Positions 25,109 to 33,023 of a stretch of 64,000 nt of DNA are shown here, in pieces. Positions within the stretch are counted from its first letter, which is position 1. Every line of letters begins with the position of its first letter. A program made the position numbers and the translations under genes. Source of the DNA: CAIYZT01 sp947461435 (GTDB lineage Bacteria > Pseudomonadota > Alphaproteobacteria > Rhodobacterales > Rhodobacteraceae); assembly GCA_965284435.1 (NCBI GenBank), contig OZ260083.1:2604001-2668000 (forward strand). Direction: 5' to 3'. Under the pieces are notes generated by a model. That model was given only the letters and a program-made list of their open reading frames with translations. It was not told the origin of the DNA and searched no databases.

Positions 25109-25669
25109 TCAGCTGTCTTGGACGATCAAGATACCGCGCGCCGCGCCGCCTTCGGCCAAGATCGCATGGGGCCGGTCGGCCGGATATCGCGCCGTATCGC
25201 CCGGACCAAGAAGCTGATCCTCGTCGCCGGACCGCACGCGCAAGGCGCCCTCGACCACGGTCAAATGCTCTCGGCACCCGGCAGAATGGGGATCGCTTTC
25301 CAAGGATCCGCCCGCTTGAAAGGACAAATCGTAAACTTCATGTTCGCCCACCGCTTCGGCCGGGGACAGGATGCGGATCTGTACCCCGGTGCCGCGCCCG
25401 TGGATCACCGGGGCGGCGGCGGCGCGCACCACGACGATTCCGGGTTCGGGCTTGCCCTCCAGCAATCCGGCGAAATCGACTTGCAGGGCCTGTGTCAGGT
25501 TCCACAGCGTCGCGACGGTCGGCGAACTTTCGCCCCGCTCGATCTGACTGACCATGGACCGTGAGACGCCCGAAAGCTTGGCCACACCGTCCAACGACAG
25601 GCCGCGCGCCTTGCGCGCTTCGCGCAGCGAGGCGGCCAATCTGTCATGAATATCAGAGCGCGGGTTCAT
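25109..25669 (-). CDS. XRE-family transcriptional regulator with C-terminal cupin domain
   Basis: 186 residues. An N-terminal helix-turn-helix (about 8-65, LREARKARGLSLDGVAKLSGVSRSMVSQIERGESSPTVATLWNL) is joined to a cupin sensor domain (about 105-180, with LSFQAGGSLESDPHSAGCREHLTVVEGALRV and DTARYPADRPHAI). This architecture is common in regulators of amino-acid and polyamine catabolism. Start at ATG 25669 (MNPRSDIHD); a longer frame to 25720 overlaps selO. It lies 105 bases before kbl on the same strand, so it may control kbl-tdh. Confidence 0.9.
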   Translation of the reverse strand: MNPRSDIHDRLAASLREARKARGLSLDGVAKLSGVSRSMVSQIERGESSPTVATLWNLTQALQVDFAGLLEGKPEPGIVVVRAAAAPVIHGRGTGVQIRILSPAEAVGEHEVYDLSFQAGGSLESDPHSAGCREHLTVVEGALRVRSGDEDQLLGPGDTARYPADRPHAILAEGGAARGILIVQDS

Positions 25670-25720
25670 GGGATGATTAGACGGCGAAAGGCCGACGCCG
25701 TCAACGTCTCTGGGCGACAC

Positions 25721-27148
25721 TCAGGTTCCGCAAAAAGTCACATAGCGACCAAATCCGCTGGGTGCGGGCAGCATATAGGCCTCATTTTCGACAAAGGGCG
25801 ATTGCAGCGCGGCCAGCAAGGCGCAAAACGGCGCCATATCCCCGCGTGTGGCGGCATCAAGTGCCTCTTCCACCTTGTGATTGCGGGCAATCACGGCCGG
25901 ATTGGCGGCCAGCAGACGGCTTTGCGCGCCGGGGGCCAAGCGGGCCCGCCAACGCGGCAACCAGCCGATCAGGGCGGCAGGATCGCCAAACAGCCCCGTC
26001 AGGGCCGGGGCATCCCCTTCGGTCGCTTGGGCCAGACGGCGGAACGTCAATGTCCAATCGGCCCCCTGCCCCTCCATCGCGGACAACAGAGCCTGCGCCA
26101 AATCCAGATCGCCCGGCTCTTGCCCCAAAAGACCCAGCTTGCGCCGCATCACGCGCAGCCACTGCGCCTCATACAGCGGGGCAATCTGATCCAGCCGTTC
26201 ATTGGCCAAATCCACCGCGCGGCCCGAATCAGGATCGAAAAAGCCAAGCAGGGATTCGGCCAGACGCGCCAGATTCCACCCCAGAATCAGCGGTTGATTG
26301 GCATAGGCATATCGCCCTTGTCGATCAATCGACGAAAAGACGGTGCCGGGCGCATAGGCATCCATAAAGGCGCAGGGACCATAATCGATCGTCTCACCCG
26401 ACAGGGCCATGTTGTCGGTGTTCATCACGCCATGAACAAAACCAAGACCCATCCATTCGGCGATCAAGGCCGCCTGACGCGCCACAACCCGGTCAAACAG
26501 ACCCAAGGCATCGCCGGGGGAAAGATCGGGGTCATGCCGGGCGATGGTATAGTCCAAAAGCGCACGAAGCTTTGCGGTGTCTTGCCGCGCCGACAGAAAT
26601 TGAAAGGATCCGACGCGGATATGGCTGGCGGCCACGCGCGCCACAACGGCCCCGGGCAAAAGCCCGGTGTCGCGCAAGATTTCCTGCCCTGTGCTTGCCA
26701 CAGCCAGACAGCGCGTTGTGGGAACCCCAAGGGCCGCCATCGCCTCTGAGATCAGATATTCGCGCAGCATCGGCCCAAGGGCCGCCTTGCCATCACCGCC
26801 GCGCGAAAACGGCGTGCGGCCTGACCCTTTCAGTTGCAGATCAAAGCGGCGTCCATCCACCACAAACTCGCCCAGCAAATGCGCACGGCCATCCCCCAAA
26901 ACCGGGGAGAACCCGCCGAACTGATGGCCGGAATAGGCCAGCGCGATGGGATCGGCCCCGGGCGGCACGCGGGCACCTGAAAACCAGTCGGCGCCGTTGT
27001 CTTGCAAGGCCGACACATCCAGCCCAAGGCTGCGCGCCAGCCCTTCGTTCAGCACGACAAGGCCGGGCTTTGGCGCCGGGTCGGGCACCTGTTCCAAAAA
27101 CAGCCCCAGAAGGCTGCGTTTCCAGCTGTGATCAAATAGAAAGGTCAT
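25721..27148 (-). CDS. selO: Protein adenylyltransferase SelO (YdiU/UPF0061)
   Basis: 475 residues of the SelO pseudokinase family, which transfers AMP from ATP to Ser/Thr/Tyr of target proteins. The kinase-like core has YSGHQFGGFSPVLGDGRAHLLGE, GSGRTPFSRGGDGKAALGPMLREYLISEAM and the metal-binding MNTDNMALSGETIDYGPCAFMD. Many family members end in a Cys or selenocysteine-containing motif; here the C-terminus is FGRYVTFCGT, with a Cys three residues from the end, which fits. ATG at 27148 follows AGGAG; a longer upstream frame is not needed. Confidence 0.93.
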   Translation of the reverse strand: MTFLFDHSWKRSLLGLFLEQVPDPAPKPGLVVLNEGLARSLGLDVSALQDNGADWFSGARVPPGADPIALAYSGHQFGGFSPVLGDGRAHLLGEFVVDGRRFDLQLKGSGRTPFSRGGDGKAALGPMLREYLISEAMAALGVPTTRCLAVASTGQEILRDTGLLPGAVVARVAASHIRVGSFQFLSARQDTAKLRALLDYTIARHDPDLSPGDALGLFDRVVARQAALIAEWMGLGFVHGVMNTDNMALSGETIDYGPCAFMDAYAPGTVFSSIDRQGRYAYANQPLILGWNLARLAESLLGFFDPDSGRAVDLANERLDQIAPLYEAQWLRVMRRKLGLLGQEPGDLDLAQALLSAMEGQGADWTLTFRRLAQATEGDAPALTGLFGDPAALIGWLPRWRARLAPGAQSRLLAANPAVIARNHKVEEALDAATRGDMAPFCALLAALQSPFVENEAYMLPAPSGFGRYVTFCGT

Positions 27149-27208
27149 CGCATCTCCTGCCAGGCGCACCATGGGCCAGGCCACCGCGATTTGCAAACAA
27201 AGGAGAAG

Positions 27209-27285
27209 TGGTCGGGGCAGAGGGATTCGAACTCTCGACCTACGGTACCCAAAACCGTCGCGCTACCAGGCTGCGCTATGCCCCG
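27209..27285 (-). tRNA. tRNA-Pro (anticodon TGG)
   Basis: 77 bases including an encoded CCA. The acceptor stem CGGGGCA pairs with TGCCCCG (seven pairs), with discriminator A. The D-arm contains GCGCAGCCTGGTAGCGC, the anticodon arm CGGTTTTGGGTACCG with loop anticodon TGG, and the T-arm GTTCGAATC. It is on the minus strand, 60 bases upstream of selO. Confidence 0.96.
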
Positions 27286-27326
27286 ACTGAGGGTTCCTTA
27301 CAGGGGTTTATTCCGGAAGAAAAGGG

Positions 27327-27824
27327 TCACTGATGCGAACAGGGCCATTTTGCTGTCAGAACATCAACACTGGGATGCATCATGACGGCACCCGGCGTTA
27401 GGCCGAGCATATCTGCCAGACCGCCGTTGATTTCGATCACAAATTTCACGCCGTCGCCGCCGTCGATCGGGGTTTCATCCAAGGGTTTGGCCATGGAATG
27501 GATCTGAAGGATCTGCCCTGTGGCATCGGCAAACAGCATGTCCAACGGGATCAGAGTGTTCTTCATCCAGAAGGCCACATGCTTGGGCTCTGGGTAGACG
27601 AACAACATGCCAGAGGAGCGCGGAAGACTCTCGCGGTTCATCAGGCCTTGCGCCCGCTCGTCCGGATCATCGGCGATTTCGATGGAAAACCGAACTTCTT
27701 GGCCTTGGGCAGTGCGCAGGAAAAGCGCATCGTCGCTGCACACCGGTGCGCCAAGGGCCGCAGGCGCCGCAGCACCCACAACGGTGATGGTTAGTGCGAC
27801 GACTCGCGCAAGGTAGAATCCCAA
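27327..27824 (-). CDS. DUF192 family exported protein
   Basis: 165 residues from a TTG at 27824, the start I prefer because it gives a normal signal peptide (GFYLARVVALTITVVGAAAPAALGA) and a 34-base overlap with the upstream cold-shock gene. An ATG at 27878 is in frame but would overlap by 88 bases. The DUF192 domain (about 35-150) contains DPDERAQGLMNRESLPRSSGMLFVYPEPKHVAFWMKNTLIPLDMLF, the family signature. Probably periplasmic. Biochemical role unknown. Confidence 0.83.
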   Translation of the reverse strand: MGFYLARVVALTITVVGAAAPAALGAPVCSDDALFLRTAQGQEVRFSIEIADDPDERAQGLMNRESLPRSSGMLFVYPEPKHVAFWMKNTLIPLDMLFADATGQILQIHSMAKPLDETPIDGGDGVKFVIEINGGLADMLGLTPGAVMMHPSVDVLTAKWPCSHQ

Positions 27825-28330
27825 GGAAGAACCTGAACCGCCATGCGCCCGCGCCGTCCGTCGGTGATTTTCAAACATACCGCTTCCCCTGCTTGCAAAT
27901 CCGCAAAGCCGGAATGGCGAAGGACCTCGATATGAACAAAGATGTCCTCGGACTTTCCGAAAACATTGGCAAAGCCGAAACCTTTGCTTTTGTCAAACCA
28001 CTTCACGCGCGCAGGTTCCATCGGCAAGATTGTCAGATCAATCTCAACGCCCTCGCCCGTCAGTTCCAGCAAGGAAATCGTCGCAGCCATGACCGGAGGA
28101 TCAATCGACAAAACCTCGACCGCTTGGGTGCCCCGGCTTGTCGACTGGATGGTCACCGAAATTCCCGAGCCGTCTGCCACGGAACTTTGGCCAAAATTTC
28201 GCAGGACATTGGCGTGCAGAAGAATGTCCGTCTGGAACCCTTCCACCACGATGAACCCAAACCCTTTGCTAGGGTCAAACCATTTTACCCGTCCCTGCGC
28301 CACGCGCAGGTCGCTCTCTTCGATCGTCAT
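27791..28330 (-). CDS. Tandem cold-shock-domain protein
   Basis: 179 residues with two cold-shock domains, not the usual single 70-residue domain. Domain 1 (about 10-75) has RVKWFDPSKGFGFI and DILLHANVL; domain 2 (about 108-170) has RVKWFDKSKGFGFA and DIFVHIEVL, the RNP1 and RNP2 RNA-binding motifs. Such two-domain forms are typical of alphaproteobacteria and act as RNA chaperones. ATG at 28330. About 180 bases upstream (28331-28512), more A/T-rich than the surroundings, may hold a long 5' UTR, as is usual for cold-shock mRNAs; I see no gene there. Confidence 0.92.
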   Translation of the reverse strand: MTIEESDLRVAQGRVKWFDPSKGFGFIVVEGFQTDILLHANVLRNFGQSSVADGSGISVTIQSTSRGTQAVEVLSIDPPVMAATISLLELTGEGVEIDLTILPMEPARVKWFDKSKGFGFANVFGKSEDIFVHIEVLRHSGFADLQAGEAVCLKITDGRRGRMAVQVLPWDSTLRESSH

Positions 28331-28512
28331 TCTATGGCCAAATCCCCAGAAAAGCCGTACTCCAGAACCTTGAATTGAAATTCCGTTAATATTCAAGTCC
28401 GGATTCCGACTAAATTTGGCATTTTTATTCGAAAAACGAGCACTCCATCCATCCACGATGCGCGAACGGATACAGGGAATTTGTCAAAGGAATAGCCGCA
28501 AGGTTCCTAAGT

Positions 28513-29118
28513 TTAAGGGTTTAGCCGCTGAACGATCCAAGACGATTCCGGGTCGGTGCGGCGCCATTGGAACCGGTCGTGCAGCCGAAACGCGCCGTCG
28601 GCCCAAAATTCAATCTCGACCGGGGTGATCCGAAATCCGCCCCAGAACGGCGGGCGCTTTGGGTTTGGTCCTTGTTGCAGCGTCACCTTGGCCACATCGG
28701 CCATCAAGGAACTGCGGCTAGACAGCGGCTGTGACTGCTGACTGGCCCACGCCCCCAACCGGGATTGCAAACTGCGCGACGCATAATAGGCATCTGCTTG
28801 GGCGCCCTCTTCGCGACTGACCGTTCCGCGCACGCGAATCTGCCGCCGCAGTGATTTCCAATGCAGCACGAAAGCGGCCTTTCCGCTCTCGGCCAACTCT
28901 TGCCCCTTGGCGCTGCCATAGTTTGTGTAGAACACAAACGCTGCCGCTTCGATATCTTTGAGAAGCACCATCCGCGCATTGGGCATGCCCGCGGCATCCA
29001 CCGTGGACAGGGCGATGGCATTGGGATCATTGGGTTCGCTTGCCTCTGCCTCTGCCAACCAGGACCGCGCGATCTCGAAGGGATCATCGCCCGCAAAAAT
29101 GCCTGTACGCTCGCTCAT
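28513..29118 (-). CDS. pdxH: Pyridoxamine 5'-phosphate oxidase
   Basis: 201 residues, normal for PdxH. Oxidises pyridoxine or pyridoxamine phosphate to PLP with FMN and O2. Seen: NARMVLLKDIEAAAFVFYTNYGSAKGQEL (FMN phosphate region), RQIRVRGTVSR, and the C-terminal signature EFWADGAFRLHDRFQWRR ... VQRLNP, matching the PdxH consensus ending in RLxP. It is divergent from fabI with a 100-base gap. PLP made here would serve Kbl and the aminotransferase nearby, though that is true of any cell. Confidence 0.95.
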   Translation of the reverse strand: MSERTGIFAGDDPFEIARSWLAEAEASEPNDPNAIALSTVDAAGMPNARMVLLKDIEAAAFVFYTNYGSAKGQELAESGKAAFVLHWKSLRRQIRVRGTVSREEGAQADAYYASRSLQSRLGAWASQQSQPLSSRSSLMADVAKVTLQQGPNPKRPPFWGGFRITPVEIEFWADGAFRLHDRFQWRRTDPESSWIVQRLNP

Positions 29119-29218
29119 GGGTATTCTCCTGTGTCGTCTTTCGGCTGTCGGCTGAACCCTTGAAGGGACGTCGCCTTTCGCCTAAACCAGCCACAACAAA
29201 GGTAGTGAGGGACTGGGA

Positions 29219-30070
29219 ATGTCAACCGAAGCGATGACGGAAACGGTGATCACAGGCAATCTGATGGCGGGCAAGCGTGGCCTGATCATGGGGCTGGCCA
29301 ATGACAAGTCCATCGCCTGGGGAATTGCGCAATCGATTGCCGCCCAAGGCGCAGAAATTGCCTTTTCCTATCAGGGCGAAGCGTTGAAAAAACGGGTGGA
29401 ACCGCTGATCGCTTCCATCGGCATGGACGAGATGGTGGAATGCGACGTGTCGAACGAATCCACGATGGACGCGCTTTTTGCCCGGCTTGCGGCAAAATGG
29501 GGCAAGATCGACTTTCTGGTTCACGCCATCGGCTTTTCTGACAAGGCGGAATTGCGCGGGCGTTATGTGGACACATCGCGCGCCAATTTCTTGATGACAA
29601 TGGATATTTCCGTCTATTCCTTTACTGCGGTTTGCGCGCGGGCCGCGGCCATGATGAACCCGGGCGGCAGCCTTTTGACCTTGACCTATTATGGCGCGGA
29701 AAAGGTCATGCCGCATTACAACGTGATGGGGCTGGCAAAGGCCGCGCTCGAGGCGTCGGTGAAATACATTGCCGAGGATCTGGGAAAAGACGGTATCCGC
29801 TGCAATGCAATTTCGGCCGGGCCGATCAAGACTTTGGCGGCCAGTGGCATTGGTGATTTCCGCTATATCATGAAGTGGAACGAATTGAATTCGCCCCTGC
29901 GCCGCAATGTCACACAAGAAGAGGTGGGCAAGGCGGCCCTGTACCTGCTGTCCGATCTGGGATCGGGCACGACGGGTGAGAATTTGCATGTCGATGCCGG
30001 CTATCACGTCGTGGGCATGAAGGCCGTGGATGCCCCGGATATCGACGTGGTGACGGGCCGAAAGGAATGA
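29219..30070 (+). CDS. fabI: Enoyl-[acyl-carrier-protein] reductase (NADH)
   Basis: 283 residues. Last reductive step of type II fatty acid elongation. Short-chain dehydrogenase fold with the FabI-specific nucleotide segment KRGLIMGLANDKSIAWGIA and the Tyr-x6-Lys pair in LTYYGAEKVMPHYNVMGLAKAALE, where the second Tyr and Lys are catalytic. The ATG at 29219 is preceded by GAGGGA. An N-terminal extension of about 15 residues before the usual start is common in Rhodobacteraceae, and an internal ATG exists. The stop overlaps the next ATG. Confidence 0.95.
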   Translation: MSTEAMTETVITGNLMAGKRGLIMGLANDKSIAWGIAQSIAAQGAEIAFSYQGEALKKRVEPLIASIGMDEMVECDVSNESTMDALFARLAAKWGKIDFLVHAIGFSDKAELRGRYVDTSRANFLMTMDISVYSFTAVCARAAAMMNPGGSLLTLTYYGAEKVMPHYNVMGLAKAALEASVKYIAEDLGKDGIRCNAISAGPIKTLAASGIGDFRYIMKWNELNSPLRRNVTQEEVGKAALYLLSDLGSGTTGENLHVDAGYHVVGMKAVDAPDIDVVTGRKE

Positions 30071-30681
30071 CCCTTGCCGCCTTTGTGACCGTCAGCCTTT
30101 TGCACCTGATGGCCGCCATCAGCCCCGGACCTGCCGTGCTGATGTCCGCCCGCACCGGTGTGACCGAGGGCCTGCGTACAGGCTTTTTTCTGGCCATGGG
30201 CATTGGCCTTGGCGGCGTGATCTGGGCCAGTGCCGCCCTGTTCGGTCTGGCCGTGCTGTTTCAGACCGCGCCGGCGCTGCTGTGGGCCCTGAAAGCCGTG
30301 GGCGGGCTATACCTGATCTACTTGGCCTGGTGCATGTGGCGCGATTCCGATCAGCCGCTGGACATGCGCGACGACCGCCGTCCGCCGCGCACCGCCGCCT
30401 CGGCCTTTTGGCTGGGTGTGACAACACAGCTTGCCAACCCAAAACCGGCGGTCCTGTTTTCGGCCATCTTTGTCGGCACCGTTCCGCCAGGAACGCCTTC
30501 CTGGGTGGTCGGCGCGCTGTTGTTGGTGGTCTTTTTGAACGAGACCCTGTGGAACACCGCCGTTGCCCGCATTTTTTCTTTCGACCGATCCAAGGCTGCC
30601 TATATCAGCCTGAAAACTGTCATTGATCGCAGCTTTGGCGGGCTTCTGGCCCTCTTGGGCGTGAAGATCGCCATCACCTAA
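30067..30681 (+). CDS. LysE/RhtB family amino-acid exporter
   Basis: 204 residues with six hydrophobic segments. The N-terminal signature LLHLMAAISPGPAVLMSARTGVTEGLRTGFFLAMGIGLG is diagnostic of the LysE/RhtB family, and the central WLGVTTQLANPKPAVLFSAIF also fits. These inner-membrane proteins export amino acids such as threonine, homoserine or lysine. Substrate is not predictable here. The start overlaps the fabI stop by four bases, so it is coupled to it, though a functional link is not obvious. Confidence 0.9.
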   Translation: MTLAAFVTVSLLHLMAAISPGPAVLMSARTGVTEGLRTGFFLAMGIGLGGVIWASAALFGLAVLFQTAPALLWALKAVGGLYLIYLAWCMWRDSDQPLDMRDDRRPPRTAASAFWLGVTTQLANPKPAVLFSAIFVGTVPPGTPSWVVGALLLVVFLNETLWNTAVARIFSFDRSKAAYISLKTVIDRSFGGLLALLGVKIAIT

Positions 30682-30693
30682 CGGAGCCGCGCC

Positions 30694-31200
30694 ATGAACG
30701 ATCGTTTGCCCCACGAAAAAGGCTTCCATGTCAGCTGGGACCAAATTCACCGCGATGCCCGGGCCCTGGCCTGGCGATTGTCGGGACAAGGCCCCGACAA
30801 CGGCGCTTGGCGCGCCGTCGTGGCCATCACGCGCGGCGGGATGGTTCCGGCGATGATTGTCAGCCGAGAGCTGGACATTCGGGTGGTCGATACGATTTCG
30901 GTCAAAAGTTACGACCATCAAGCTCAGGGTGAGCTTCGCGTGATCAAAGCCCCGCAATCGGATGCCATGGGCGCAGATGGCGAGGGGGTATTGGTCATCG
31001 ACGATCTGGTGGATTCCGGCAAGACGCTGGAACTTGTCCGCTCGTTGTTCCCAAAGGCGCATTATGCCACGGTCTACGCCAAACCCTCGGGCAAGCCGCA
31101 GGTCGACACCTATATCACCGAAGTCAGCCAGGACACCTGGATCTTCTTTCCTTGGGATATGGCGCTGCAATATGTGCAACCTTTCCGCGGCAAGGATTGA
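30694..31200 (+). CDS. gpt: Xanthine-guanine phosphoribosyltransferase
   Basis: 168 residues, the E. coli Gpt size. Salvages xanthine, guanine and hypoxanthine to nucleotides with PRPP. The PRPP motif is VLVIDDLVDSGKTLELVR (about residues 93-110), with the dimer/flexible-loop segment VVDTISVKSYDHQ before it and WIFFPWDMALQY at the C-terminus, a Gpt hallmark. GGAG lies upstream of the ATG. It follows the LysE gene after 12 bases. Confidence 0.94.
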   Translation: MNDRLPHEKGFHVSWDQIHRDARALAWRLSGQGPDNGAWRAVVAITRGGMVPAMIVSRELDIRVVDTISVKSYDHQAQGELRVIKAPQSDAMGADGEGVLVIDDLVDSGKTLELVRSLFPKAHYATVYAKPSGKPQVDTYITEVSQDTWIFFPWDMALQYVQPFRGKD

Positions 31201-31204
31201 CGGT

Positions 31205-31729
31205 TTGGACGATGCAAAGGACCGACGATCTGTCTACCGCCGCGTTGTACATTTTCTGTTCGAAGCGGGTTTGATCATCAAGGCGGGTCTGTGCAGCGCC
31301 GAAAGCTTGGCCGGATTGGGTTTGTTGCTGGTGCCCGTCAAGCGGGTCAACGACCTTGTGTTTTGGCTGACCCATTTCGAAATCACCGCCCATCCTCAGG
31401 ATCCGCTCGCGACCTGGTCGCGGGATGCCGTCGCGCAGTTCACCTTGGGCACCGAACAGTTTTATGGCTGGTACCTTTTGGTGCATGGCGGGTTGAAGCT
31501 GATCATGGTGATCATGCTTTGGTCCAAGGTGATCTGGGCCTATCCGGCGTCCATGGCGGTTTTGGCCGGGTTTGTGACCTATCAGCTGTACGAATTCGTC
31601 TATGACTCCTCGCCCTTTTTGCTTTTGCTGGCAGCCTTTGATCTGTTCATGATCTGGTTGATCTGGCAAGAATACCGCATGCTGCGGCCCCCATCGGTGG
31701 CGGCAGATCCCATTGCCCCCGGTCCTTGA
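31205..31729 (+). CDS. DUF2127 family membrane protein
   Basis: 174 residues with four hydrophobic segments. The sequence VVHFLFEAGLIIKAGLCSAESLAGLGLL, the middle FYGWYLLVHGGLKLIMVIMLWS, and the last two helices ending MIWLIWQEYRML fit DUF2127. I use the TTG at 31205, with AAGGA 8 bases upstream. An in-frame ATG at 31172 would overlap gpt by 29 bases. Function unknown; it is probably cotranscribed with gpt. Confidence 0.8.
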   Translation: MDDAKDRRSVYRRVVHFLFEAGLIIKAGLCSAESLAGLGLLLVPVKRVNDLVFWLTHFEITAHPQDPLATWSRDAVAQFTLGTEQFYGWYLLVHGGLKLIMVIMLWSKVIWAYPASMAVLAGFVTYQLYEFVYDSSPFLLLLAAFDLFMIWLIWQEYRMLRPPSVAADPIAPGP

Positions 31730-31771
31730 CCCTTCCAAGGCCCCTGCCCCGTCCCTTGTCGAAAGCGCCCC

Positions 31772-32950
31772 ATGATCCACCCGCTCAATCCCGCCGTGCA
31801 AGCCACTGACCTTCCCCCCGTGATGGAGGCACGCCGTTGGCTGCAAGGCGCGGTGTTTCCCCCAGATCGCCCGCTGATCAACGTCAGTCAGGCAGCGCCC
31901 GTGGAAGTGCCGACACTGGGCCTGCGCCAAGCCCTGGCCGAGGCCGCCTTGAACAACAACGATGCGCATCTTTATGGGCCGGTTCTGGGATTGCCGGCGC
32001 TGCGCGTCGAAATTTCCAGCCAATGGTCGGCCGCGTATGGGGGTACGATCAAAGAGACGCAAGTTGCCATCACCCAAGGTTGCAATCAGGCATTTTGCGC
32101 GGTCATGGCCACTTTGGCCGGGGCCGGCGACGAGGTGATCTTGCCGACGCCGTGGTATTTCAACCACGAAATGTGGCTGACGATGCAAGGCGTCAAGGCC
32201 GTGCCCTTGCCCGCCGGCGCAGGCCTGATCCCCGAGGCCGAGGCCGCCGCGGCCCTGATCACCCCGCGCACCCGCGCCATCGTTCTGGTCAGCCCGAACA
32301 ATCCCGGCGGCGCCGAATACCCTGCGCAAACCTTGGCCGCCTTCCGCGATCTGGCCCGCGCGCGCGGTCTGGCCTTGATCGTGGACGAAACCTACCGCGA
32401 TTTTGACAGCCGTCCGGGACGCCCGCACGATTTGTTTGCCGATCCAGACTGGGCCGATACCTTTATTCATCTCTACTCCTTTTCCAAAACCTACCGCCTG
32501 ACTGGGCACCGCGTGGGGGCCGTGATCGCCTCGGAGGCGCGACTGTCGGAGATTGAAAAGTTTCTGGACACCGTCGCAATCTGCCCAAGTCAACTGGGCC
32601 AGATCGGGGCTCTGTGGGGGATGCAGAACCTAAACCAATGGGTTGCAGGCGAGCGGGCCGAAATCCTTGCGCGCCGGGCGGCCATGACGGGCGGGTTTGC
32701 CGCACTGGAGGGCTGGAAGCTTTTGGGCTGCGGGGCGTATTTTGCCTATGTCGAGCATCCCTTTGCCGAAGACTCGGTCACCATCGCCAAACGGTTGGTG
32801 CACGAACGCTCGATTTTGATGCTGCCCGGCACCATGTTCCAACCCAAGCACGAACCGAAGGGTCAGCGCCAGTTCCGCATTGCCTTTGCAAATGCCAATG
32901 TCACCGGGATTTCCCAAATGTTTGACCGGCTGGCCACGTTCCGCACCTAG
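31772..32950 (+). CDS. Pyridoxal-phosphate-dependent aminotransferase, class I/II
   Basis: 392 residues of aspartate-aminotransferase fold. The PLP lysine is in YSFSKTYRLTGHRVGAVIA. SPNNPGGAEYPAQTL is the conserved Asn-Pro-Gly segment, DETYRDF the pyridine-N Asp segment, and RQFRIAFAN holds the C-terminal substrate-carboxylate arginine. There is no distinguishing substrate motif, so aspartate, aromatic or other amino donors are all possible. It stands between the DUF2127 gene and the PpiD-like gene without overlap. Confidence 0.9.
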   Translation: MIHPLNPAVQATDLPPVMEARRWLQGAVFPPDRPLINVSQAAPVEVPTLGLRQALAEAALNNNDAHLYGPVLGLPALRVEISSQWSAAYGGTIKETQVAITQGCNQAFCAVMATLAGAGDEVILPTPWYFNHEMWLTMQGVKAVPLPAGAGLIPEAEAAAALITPRTRAIVLVSPNNPGGAEYPAQTLAAFRDLARARGLALIVDETYRDFDSRPGRPHDLFADPDWADTFIHLYSFSKTYRLTGHRVGAVIASEARLSEIEKFLDTVAICPSQLGQIGALWGMQNLNQWVAGERAEILARRAAMTGGFAALEGWKLLGCGAYFAYVEHPFAEDSVTIAKRLVHERSILMLPGTMFQPKHEPKGQRQFRIAFANANVTGISQMFDRLATFRT

Positions 32951-33023
32951 CGCGGGCTTGCCCCTGCGCGCCGCGCGCCTTAGACACACCACCAGACCAT
33001 TTTAGCCCGAGGGCCTGCACATC

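Noticed and set aside
27191..27385. Plus-strand open frame across the tRNA-Pro gene
   Set aside because: It reads through the tRNA on the opposite strand; tRNA-derived sequence commonly gives such false frames.
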